From: Hemicordylus capensis
Taxonomy: Eukaryota > Chordata > Lepidosauria > Squamata > Cordylidae
Assembly (NCBI RefSeq): GCF_027244095.1
Contig: NC_069657.1
Span: forward strand, 244,940,674 to 245,004,673
Length of the DNA: 64,000 nt
Direction of reading: 5' to 3'
A model generated the notes under the pieces. It saw nothing but the letters and a program-made list of their open reading frames with translations. It was not told the origin of the DNA and did no database searches. Shown piece after piece: positions 50,917-62,900 of this stretch. Position 1 is the stretch's first letter, and each line of letters begins with the position of its first letter. The position numbers and the translations under genes were made by a program.

Positions 50917-53900
50917 CTGTCAGGGATACAAGAAATAGTTAACATGAATATATTTTAAGCCAGTCATATGATATAATACATGTGTATGTGTGTGCGCACG
51001 CGTGCGTATGTTAGTGTGAAGAGCTATTTTAAAAATGCATTTCCTAGTTTTCCATGCTTCAGAATCCTTTCTACATCAATCTGCCTGCCAGGGAACCCAT
51101 TTGTGAAGATGATGGAGCATATAATCAGCACTGGCCATCTCTTAAGCCACTCTGTTGCCCTTTGGGGACTGAGCATGCATCCCAGGACATACTGAGCACT
51201 CCCATGCATCTGCAGAGGGCAAAAGATGGTTCTTGCAAATACTTACCTTCCCTATCACCATCTTTTGGGAAACCTGAAGAAATACAAATAAAACTGTCAA
51301 GCCATGTTTAGTAGCTAAAAGAAGAGGTGCACAAGGATGGGAAGAGAGCTGGTCTTGTGGTAGCAAGCATGACTTGTCCCCTTAAGCTAAGCAGGGTCCG
51401 CCCTGGTTGCATATGAAAGGGAGACTAGAAGTGTGAGTGCTGTAAGATATTCCCCTTAAGGGATGGAGCCACTCTAGGAAGAGCATCTAGGCTCCAAGTT
51501 GCTTCCCTGGCATCTCCAAGGTAGGGCTGAGAGAGATTTCTGCCTGCAACCTTGGAGAAGCTGCTGCCAGTCTGTGTAGACAATACAATACTGAGCGAGA
51601 TGGACCTAAGGTCTGACTCAGTATATGGCAGCATCCCATGTTCCTATGTCTGAACACATCAGTCTGTGATCCAGAAGTCTCTCTCTTAACCAATGACTAG
51701 GTGGGACAATGGCTAGAAATGCTCAGCAATGGGAAACACCAAATACACTCTACAACTCTTCACAGGCCCTTTCAAGCCAAATTTAGTTTGGGCCACTGAT
51801 GAATCAAGTCCTTTTGCGCTTGCTTTTTCTTATACAAATAGCAGGCTGGTGGTACGCGTGTGCAGTGGAGCAAACAGGCTCAAAGCCCCCTACCATGAGC
51901 CCAGGCTAGATCACTCCCCTTCCACACACACTATCTCCATACGAAAAAGCAAGCGCAGGGAGCCGGTTGTGTGATTCAAGTCATGTCTAGTTTGGTCCTG
52001 CATTCACTTAGATTGGTCCCTGCTCTGAGAAGAGAAGCAACTTCCTCCACCCTCACCAGTACCACTACCATCCCATTCCTGTCAACAGGGAGCTTTCTTA
52101 AAACCTATCTGTTTTTCTAATCAAATTGGAGCAGAAAATTGTGCTAGACACCATGTGGTGCCCCAAGTCCTGCCGTCTGAGCCCCTTAACCTTGCTTCAT
52201 AGTAGGGCCACCTCTGCACAACATTTGCCAGGGTGAGCGCCCCGTGAGCTAGTACACAGATTCTCCCTCAAAGGTCTTGGGAGTAGGCATAAACAGCACA
52301 AAGCCTTTCACTCCGCTTCTGCCTGCTCCCCTGCCCCCTCGCACATTCAGAGTACTTGGGGTGGGGGTCTCATTTGTACCTTCCAAAGCACTCAGAGGAA
52401 TGGGGGAAGTTAGTCATATAGTGCTGGTGTCCGGAATAACAGAAACGTAAGGAGATCTGCACTTTACTTCTGCGGGCTCCAAAGCTCAGCATGAAGTGGA
52501 AGTCTCCCTCAAGCCTCCTGCTTGAATCCATTTGTCAGAGGATTCAGTGGATGGGCGATTGTCAGTGGCAACCACAAAAAATGGCTGGCTATGGAAGCAT
52601 GACTTGTCCCCTTAGCTAAGCAGGGTCTGCCCTGGTTGCATATGAGAGGGAGACTTGATGTGTGAGCACTGTAGGATATTCCCCTCAGGGGATGGAGCCG
52701 CTCTGGGAAGAGCAGAAGGTTCCAAGTTCCCTTCCTGGCAGCATCTCCAAGATAGGGCTGAGAAAGATTCCTGCCTGCAACCTTGGAGAAGCCGCTGCCA
52801 GTCTGTGAACACAATACTAAGCTAGATGGACCAGTGGTCTGACTCTGTATATGGCAACTTCCTATGTATAGTTCTCTGAAAGAGAATGGTTTTTGATCTC
52901 TACCACCCTCAGGGCTTCATCTTGCAACAATATGCCCCATAACTTTAGCAATATCTTTCCCATTGGCATTAATACAGAGAATAAGGGCATACACATTGCA
53001 ACAGCTTAAATGTCACAAGTTACAACTCTCCTTTTATCAGGCTGGAAGTATTATTTCTACTCAGATCTAGTATAATACAATCCTACTGCTGCACACAACT
53101 TATTTCTGATCCTCCGAATACCAGGACAAGGGAGAGCAAGAGCAATTCCAAGGACTAATCACAACTACTATGGATAGGCATCAGGGGAAAATTCTGCAAG
53201 GTTCAGGTACAAACTGTAAAAAACAAAATTCCTTTCGAAGTCTTACCTTCAATCGCCAAATCACCTGCTGGCATGGGACACAAGGTATGTTCTTTACTGT
53301 GTAAAGTCTAGAAAGACACAGAAAGTTGTCTCAAAAGATACAGCATACTCAATAATGTGTTTTAATTCATTGTGTACAATTCAAGTCAACTGTGTAATTT
53401 TACAATCGATTTTACTTAGTTCAATACTGAACTAAGATTAACTGGCAAATATGTATTTATCAGCTTTGGCTCATATGCTAACTACGTCCATTTTGGGAGA
53501 CAACTTTCTTAAAGCAGTAGTGCATACGCTGGTAACCTCCAGGCTTTAGTAATGCAATGCACTCTGTGTTGGGCTGCCTTTGTATATTGTCCGTAAAATG
53601 CAATTGGTGCAGGATGCGGCTGCCAGATCAAGTGACTATGTTACCTTTATTTTATAAAGAACTACACTCGCTGCTGAAACATTTCCAGACAAAACACAGA
53701 GCACTGGTTGTCTTGAATGGCTTTGGCCCAGAGTATTTACGGGAGTATTTTCTTCATCATGAGCCCCGTCACCTATTGAAATAATCATAAGAGGTCTATT
53801 TGCAATTGCTGCTGCCTTCTTTGGTGACTATTTGGAATCAGGCCTTCTCTACAGCCATCCCAAGGCTTTGGAATGTGTTTCCTATCAGAATAAACTCCCC

Positions 53901-56900
53901 TATCTCTGGCTGCCTCCAAAAGTTTACTTAAGACAAACTTGATTACTCAGACTTCTAGTTAAATTCTAAACTCTTTTATTGGTGTCTATTTTTAATTTTT
54001 GTTGTATTTTTAAATTTTCATGTAAACTGCCTAGAGGTGTGGCATTATTTATTATTTTCACATTTATATCCTACTCTTCCTCTAAGGAGCCCAGAGCAGT
54101 GTGCTACATACTTGAGTTTCTCATCACAACCACCCTGTAAAGTAGGTTAGACTGAGAGAGAAGTGACTGGCCCAGAGTCACCTAGCTAGTATGGCTGAAT
54201 GGGGATTTGAACTCAGATCTCCCCAGTCCTAGTGAAGCACCCTAACCACAACACCACGCTGGCTTGGTGGCACAGATTTTTAAAAAACCCAAAAAACAAA
54301 ACACCAAAAAAATTCCTCATCCTGACCATTCCCCTGCCCCAAAGCTGGTGTTGCACTGGTACCTTCTAATCATGTATTGGAAACGAAAGAGTAACGTATT
54401 TTAGCAAAAAACCCAAACTCCAGTAATTCCTCATTTGACCATCAAGACCGCTCAGGCAAAGTTCATTCCAATTTCTTTACTTCTTTGCTTGCTGAATGTC
54501 AATCGATTCATCATTACATCCTTAGTCATCTCTACTTGACCACTGTTTTCTGGCACAGCTTAAGAACTACAGTTCAGATGTGAACTATTTTCTCCTGTTT
54601 CAAATTTTTATTAACTTGACAATAATAATAACCATAATCATAATAAACACAATTACAAGTTGACTTCCTGCGCACCTCTTTTCGTGATACCAACTATAAG
54701 TTTTACCCTTATTGTAATATTAGTTTAAAAAGAAAAACACAAATTTAAACCTTCCACCACCATTAATCTGCCTAACCTGCATTTCAAATTTCAAATCCTG
54801 CTGTAAGATCCATAGTAGGAAAATAATTCTTTAAATAAACCAAAAAAGGTTTCCAGTCTTCCTTAAAGCGTTCTAAACTTTGGTCTCTGATCAGTGTTGT
54901 AAGTTTTGCCATTTCTGCATATTCTAAAGTTTTTATCAGTCAATCTTCTTTTGAAGGCAGTTCATTAGTCTTCCATTTCTGTGCATATAATATTCTAGCC
55001 GCCGTAGAAGCATACATAAAAAAGTTAAATTATTTGTAGAAATTGCTCCTTGTGTTATTCCTAGCAGGAAGGATTCTGGCTTCTTAGGAAATGTCACTTT
55101 AAGTACCTTCTTCAATTTATTATATATCATGTCCCAATAAGCCTTAGCCCTCCCACAGGTCCACCACATATGAAAAAAAGTACCTTCAATATGCCCACAC
55201 TTCCAACATTTGTTTGAAACATTTTTATACATTAATGCCAGTTTTTTGGGCGTTAAATACAATCTATACATCATTTTGTAATAATTTTCCTTCAAAGCAT
55301 AACAAGCAGTAGATTTTAAATCACTTTTCCATAACTTCTCCCACGCTGCCATTTCTATATTATATCCAACATCTTGAGCCCATTTTATCATAGTTGTTTT
55401 AACCAATTCCTCTCTTGTCTCCTCCAAAAGTAATAATTTATACATTTTGGAAATTAATTTTTCATCATCTTGACATAATTCCTTCTCAAAATTCGAAATC
55501 TGATCTTCAAATCCAACTTTAAGGTCTTTCTTAGATGTGAGCTATTTTCTCAACATTTTCTGCTCTGAAGACCAATCAAATAATTCATTGTGTTTCTCGG
55601 CATTTCCCTTTCCTCTTTCTGTGATTTTATCTCTCTGACATACTGTATGTCTCTAACTGTAGCTAGATTAACTGTGGCAATCAATGGCTGACTAAGTTTA
55701 CTAGAGGAAAACCTACAGAAATTTAGTAGTCCTTTAGAGTAATTCCGGAGTAGAACTGTTGAGTAATATAGTCAGGATGTCAGCCAGTGTCTCTTAACAC
55801 AAACATGACTTTCCAATATTTTATGAAGTACAGTACCTCAGTTAGATCTGAATCCATTTCAGGAATCCCATTCCAAACATTTATAGGATTGACTCTCTCT
55901 TCATCTCCACTTGAAAGATTCAAAACCTGTGAGAAAAGGTGAGAGCATTTTTCTTTTAAACAGACACTCCCACTGTTAAATGGTAGTTAAAACCTCTCTC
56001 ATATTGGACAAGAGCAATAAAATGAAGATCAAGCCACAAAGTAATCCATCACAACCAAGTCTCCTTACCTTTGTATATTCAGCAGATACTTCTAAAATCT
56101 GACCCTCGTACCATTGCAAACCTGACCGTACCATGCACTTGGAACCAATATCAAATCCCTTTAAACTGCAAGTGGTTGCATTGCTTTCTGCTAAAAAGAG
56201 AATACATAGTTTTAACATGCTTACACGGCAAGGCATAAACCATTTAAGATTAGGCAAGATTAAAATTAGCAATTGAATATCCTTGACTCAAAAGATCCAA
56301 ACTGGAGAGCCAGTTGTGTCAGATTTTCTTTCCTTCACTTTTTAAAGCTGACTGGTATGTGGATATACACAAGCAACTCATTTCTAGCCCCGCCCGCCCC
56401 ATATTTTACAGCAATAAAGCACCTGTATAGTTAAGTAAGCCTGCTTCTTCAATGATCTGCCAGTGTGAAACCTAAACATTCTGTTCATTATGAAATCAAG
56501 ACTATTAGTCCCATCAATATAAATTTGGTACAGAGAATCTAACTAGCAAGCGATATAGCCTGGCCATTCCAATAAAGAATTCTAAGTTACAACAGTTTAA
56601 AAAGTTGCTTTGAAGTAAAGGACTCATCATTTATGACTTTTTCAGTCATCCAAAATAGAACTTCAGTTTTTTTCCTTTTGTATGTTAGATTTTTTTTATT
56701 TTAATTACGAATATTTCAGAGGTATGCCCTTCACTGGCCTGGTAGAAATCCACTGTGCATTCCAAAACTCCCACATTTAAAATCAACTATTTAAGGCCAA
56801 GTTATAATCATATCTCTGTATGGCAAACAGACGATATGGAACCTCATAGGGAAGGGGATTGAAAACCAAACTGCTAATATTATGACCCCAATATATGTCT

Positions 56901-59900
56901 ACAATGTGGTCACATTTGGAATACTGTGTACAGCTGTGGTCAGAACAGCTCAGAGATGATTTTACAGAATTGGAAAAGGTGCAGCAGAGGGCAACTAAAA
57001 TGATCAGAAACCCAGAACACATTCCTTACACGGAAAGGCTACACTTGGGATGTTTTAGCGGAGAGAAAAAGGCAACTAAGGAGAGACATGATAGAGACTC
57101 ATAAAAATGATGCATGGTATGGAGAGAGTAGACGGAGAAAAGCTCTTTTCCCTCTCACAAGACCTGGGGTCATCCCATGAAACTGATTTCCAGGAAATTT
57201 AGGACTGACAAAAGAAAGTATTTTTTCCACACAGAGCATAATTAGTTTATGGAATTTGTTGCCACAGGATGTGGTGATGGTCACCAGTTTGGGTGGCTTT
57301 AAAAAGGGGGGTTAGACAAATTCATGGAGGACAAGTCTATTAATGCCTAAATGCTCAGGTTCAGAGGCAAGATGTCTCCGAAGATCAGTTACAAGGGAGC
57401 AATGGCAGGAGAGAAGGATATACCTCCATCTTTTGCTTTTGGGCTTTTCAGAGGTGGGACACTGTTGGAAACAGGATGCTGGACTATATAGATCCAGCAA
57501 GTCTCTTCTTAACGGCTATCACCAGCCTGAGAAGGTTTTATAGCAATAGTGGTCAGCAGGTAGAAAGCAACAACAGGGTGTATGGGCATACATGCATGAG
57601 CGAAAGGTGCATCTGCATGTGTGCAAGGGAGAATTTGCATCAAGTTATCTTTATTACCTATTGGTGATAGCTAACCATTTTCTTATGTGTAATCCTTTAC
57701 TAACTAATTCAAACTGCCACACTAGAATGGAGCAAGTAGGGTAGAAAGCTTGGAAAAAATATAAAACTAATTGTTAAGGCAGTGAGCCAAAGAATTGTCA
57801 TGCATTCTTTGGCTCACTGCCTTAACAATTTGTTCCATATTTTTTCCAAACTTTCTACTTTCCACTTGCTCCATTCTAGTGTGGTTGCAAGTCAAGGTCT
57901 CAGTTTTATGCCCTCCTGACCCCTGGCTGGAACAATGTGAGAATACAGGACTATAGTGCATACCTTGCACAATGACTCAAGAAATGTACTTACTACTGAG
58001 ATACCATTCAGACTTTTTAAAAGGATTATTTTAATCTCAGTAGAGATCATTATAGTATTATAAATTTCAGTGAATTGCCTTTTCAAACCACCAATAAAAC
58101 TCGAGGTTCAAACACACATGCACAAACAAACCCACCTGTGTTTAGTTTTAACAACATGTAAGCATTTATTCATGTCCCAAAAAGCGTAACACGAAATCAA
58201 GTGTTAGTGTCTTACCTGCACCAGAACTTGAAGTTTCAACTTCCTCTCCATCTAGCAGCGTGCTTCTCGAACAAACATCCCCATAGGTGTTCTCTGCAAG
58301 CCCTTCACATGCTTGATGACTGATTTGCACTTCCACGGAGCTCTTGTCCAGCCTAGACTGCCATTTTACAGAACTGTCGGTTTTGTTTTCTGTTCCCCAC
58401 TGTTCCACAATGTCTTTATTGCCCACAGGGTCTTGCTGGTTCAATTCAGTTTCTGAACAGGATGACTGGTCTTCATTATCTGCAGGAGGGGCAAGAGTAG
58501 GCAGATCCAGTGGGAACTCATCCTCCATGTCATCAGCCTGCAAAGGATGCACTTCGGAGCACACCACTAACTCCTCTTCTGCAAGCGACACTTCAAGCAA
58601 GCCCAGTTCTGATCCTTTGCTTGTTTCTTCACATAGAAGAGAATTCCCTTCAATTGACTCGCATTCCGACATGGCTTCTGATGAGTGCGTTCTTAACATC
58701 TCCAGTTCTAGCAGCAGCTGCTTGGTGTCATCAGAGGAAGAAGGCACTTCGAAGGGCACCAGGTTTGACAAGCCCTTTTCATCACCCAAAGACAGCTGTG
58801 CTTTGAGTGTATTCTGAATCAACAGTTCTGTTTGGCGTTCAATCTTGTCCAGAATTTTGAAAGGATCCTGTTCTAACATCTCAGAAGGAAGGTGCAATTT
58901 ACAAACATCTATAGAATTTGGTACATCCCTTTCTTCTTCAGATACAGAGTAGACCATTTCATTATTCAGTGTTTCCAGCATGGTTTGTGGGTGCCCTGTA
59001 TCAAGTGCTTCGAAGGTGTCCTGCTGGTGCCTGGCTTGATATTCAGATGAAATGAAAGGATGCATTTCCAATGAAACTCTGCTTCCTGCCGCAAGTAAAC
59101 TCTTACCCATGGGTTGGGATAGCTCTGAACATAAGTCTTCTGAAACAGCAGTATTTTTTGCAGCCACAGGAATGCCAACAGATTCTTCCGCTTCAAACAG
59201 AACAGCCTCAGAATCCTCATCTACATCTTCCTTTTGTCCTTCAGGGTTGTCAACATTTGCCAAAGTTGGTCCACTGGCTTCAGTCTCAAGTTTCCAAAAG
59301 GACTTCACTTGCTCACAGATGCTTTTCTTTTGACATTCCAACTTAACAACAAATAGGGGAATTCCCCTAAGTCCATCATTTTGTTTTTCCACGACAGTAA
59401 CGTCCAACAGAGAATCCACCAGCACATCAGAGAAGATCTTATTTGTTCCTTCAGTCCATATCCCTTCAGCAGGATGAAAGCCAAAGAGACAACACAGAAA
59501 TGCTTGAGGGGGTATTGTTAAGAGCTCATCAGAAATTTGCCTGATCATCTCTTTGCTGACAAGCTCCTCAGTCCCATAGTCAATATGAACGACTCTCAAG
59601 GCATTGCCCTCTACACAGCTAACTACTGCTCGGTAAAACTTTTTATCTCTGCTATGCCTTGCTAAACAAGGGCAGCCACTTTTAATATCATCTACACTTG
59701 TTTCTGCAAGCTCTCCAACTTCCTGAAGCTTCTTTTCAATTGAAGAAATAGCGGCTGTGTCAGCAAATCGACACCAGAAACATCCTGGACTCTTTGCAAC
59801 TACTGAAAAGGTTTTTACAGCCTGACCTACCTCAGGTATCTTCCAGAGGAAGCTTTTAGAATCTGGCATATCTGTAGATATGCTATGCTCAACAGGAGCA

Positions 59901-62900
59901 GCAGCTTCATACAGATTTATCAGGTCACCCACACTCTCTTTTTCATCAGATGTCCCCAACGAAGTTTGATCTGCAAGGTCACTGTTAAGCAAATCCACAA
60001 TCACATTGCCTTCTTGGTCGTACAGCACAATTTCCCATTTGTTTTTAAGTTTCCCCACAAATTCACTGTTCATCTGAATCTCATTTATCCTCTGAGAAAA
60101 ATACTGCACTGTCTCCGGTGCCCAGTCTGGGAGTTCTGTCGTCTTGATTCCATCTAGTGAGCAGTGAATGCTCATCACTGGCCATGATAAACAGTCTTCT
60201 GCAAGTCTACATGTTTTGCAGGTATCAACTACTGCGCTATTGCCATAATCAATATACTGTACACTCACCGATTCACCAGAGGGCTTTTCTTTGATTACCG
60301 CTCGATACCACAAGCCATCTTCTGAAAATACTGCACATATTAAGTCTCCTATGTGAAGCTGCTGCCCATTTAGGCTCTCCATTTTTTTAGAATTGTTTAG
60401 TTTCTCTGAAATGCGGTCAAGCAGAGGCTCGTCTTCTACAAGTTGAACGTAAAAGTCAGAAGGATTATTTATATGAGAAGCATAAACCAAAGCTTTAAGA
60501 CCGGGGCTTATGTTTTTTTGAGGCAGATCACAAATTTTTTTAAGTGAAGAGCATGTATTAATTTCACTCTGATCTCTGTTTTTCAAGTTATCAGACCTCT
60601 CTTCTCTCTTTGTAAAGAGTGCATAATCCCTGCCCTTCCTATCTACTATAGGGTCATTTCTGCTGCATCTTTCCACTGTTCCAGAACACTTTGCGCCTAT
60701 CTCACCGGCTTTCTGTTGAAATGGTCTTGCATCTCTGCACACAGTACTGGGTTTGCTACAGTTGGGTGTTTCTAGATTTTCAGTCTGCAATCTCTTGAAC
60801 TCAGCAGCAGGTTTCACATGGTCTTTCAAGGGTGGCTTTCTAGTCTCAGTACTTGCTTCCCTGCTGTATGAATATCTAGGAACTGAGGCTCCTTTTTCTG
60901 CATATCTGGCCACCCTTCTGCTGTGCTGCAAACCTAAACTCTCTTTCAGCATTGCATTGATCTTCATTTTACCATCATATAGTTCAACTATCAATTTTCC
61001 ATCAGGTTCTTTTGCTACAACTGAAGCCTTTAAGGGTTTATCTAATACCACCTTTTCAAACCACGTAACAGCATCTTTTGTCACATCAGCAACATCAGCA
61101 AGAGAACATTTTATGGCTTGCATTGGCAAAAGCAGTATTTCATAGGCATCATGTGGTATTACAACCAGGTCTTCGTTCCTTAGCAACTGTGTATTTCCAA
61201 AGTCCACAAAGAAGATTTCTTTGATAGCTTTTGCTGAAATACCTATTGCCCTATACCAGTAGCCATCGGTATACTTTGCAAGATATAAATGTCCAGCTGC
61301 TTGTGAGGCTTGCAAACTGTGCCGTACTTTGCCAAGTTTACTAATACTACTAGTCAATTGTCTAAGAACATTTGCACTTCTGGCAAGTTGGCAGTAAAAG
61401 AGAGAGAGATCCTTGACATGTGTAACATAAACCACCTCTTCACTTCCTATTTTGAGATCATGTGTTGAATAATAGAATGAGCGAAGATGAACAGATGATG
61501 CCAGGGGTTTTTCTGGCTGTACACATCTGGCTAAACCCTGCCTTGTTAGAGAACAGCAAACACTTTCAAAGGGTGTAATAAGATCCACAATATTAACGAA
61601 ATCTGTATTGTTCAATGCTGCTAAGGCAAATATGGTACATTTCAATTCTTGTTTGCTTGCCAAATCCATAAATTCCTGAAAAGCTTCAGTGGATTTCTCA
61701 TCCCAAACCAAAGGATCCTCACCATTTGGCTGAATTAGATTGTAAAGGCTACATCTGAAAGCTTGAGCTTTCAACTTCAGAAAGTCTGATTTAGTTGCAC
61801 GAAGATTCTTCAGCGAAACAAGCTCTTTATTCCCATAGTCAACATATACAACATCTACCTCTTCTGTATGTCGCACTGCAGAAACAATAAGAGCTCTATA
61901 CCACTTCTCATCCTCCGAGTACTTAGCCAAACATACAGGGTTTGGCCAGTCATGAGGCTGTGCTGAATGTTTACAATAATCCTGAATTTCAGCCATAAGT
62001 GCTTTTAGTTCATGAGCCTTCTTAGCTAATTGACACCAGAAAAGACCAGGATTTTCTGTATAGGATACTACCACATCTACTGTACTTCCAACATCCAGCT
62101 GCTCTTCACAAGAAAATCCTGGCTTTATTTCAGAACCATTTTGCATTGGGCAGAGTGAAAGGTTTTGGGTAGCTCTAGAATTCTCTTCTGCAACTGCTTT
62201 GCATGACAAATAGCAAGCACTGTCACTGGATTGGTGGTTGACGGTCAGTGCTGCACTGGAATAAAGAGCTGAACTGTCAGGGTTGGGTGGAGGCTGCACG
62301 TTATCTTGTGTTGGTGTTCTTCTCAAGGGCCTTCGCATTATGCCTTGTTCTTCAGGACTCACCTCCAAAGGCTCATCATTTACTTTCTGGAGGGGCTTTA
62401 GTGCCTTATCCTTATATTGCTCAGGATAATTCCCCTGGGACATTATTTTGCCCAAATTTTTTTCTCCTGCCAAGGAATAATCAAAAAGTTCAACAATGTA
62501 GATGTCCCCTTGCATGCCTAGGGCCTGGATCACAAGCTCCTTGTTTAACACTGCTTCCCTGAAGTAGCCTACAGCATCTGGGCTCCATGACTGACTCTGG
62601 GAAGAAGGATTGGCCAATGCACACTTGAGAGCGACAGCAGGAAGTTCTCTGAACTGGGGAAGGAGCTCCTTTACCTTATACAAATCCACTATTTCTGTGC
62701 TTCCCCTGTCCACCAGATACACCTCAATGCCCTTCCCCTGCACCTTGGTGACCAGGGCACGGTGGTAAAAGTTCTCTTTCAACATGACACAACACAGTGA
62801 TCCTGGCTGGGGTGCAAGCAGAATACCCTCCAGTTTCTTACTCTGAGAGTAGAAGTCATGCAAGTTCTGTTTCAGATGACTGAGGGGCTGATAATGCTCC

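Noticed and set aside
58166-58215. TDRD6 ending as KTLTLDFVLRFLGHE
   Set aside because: These codons follow a strong donor (GCAG|GTAAGA) and the Tudor domain continues in the next exon, so they are probably intronic.
58344-58817. 157-codon plus-strand frame opposite TDRD6, and other frames antisense to it
   Set aside because: Serine-rich shadow of the acidic TDRD6 coding strand.
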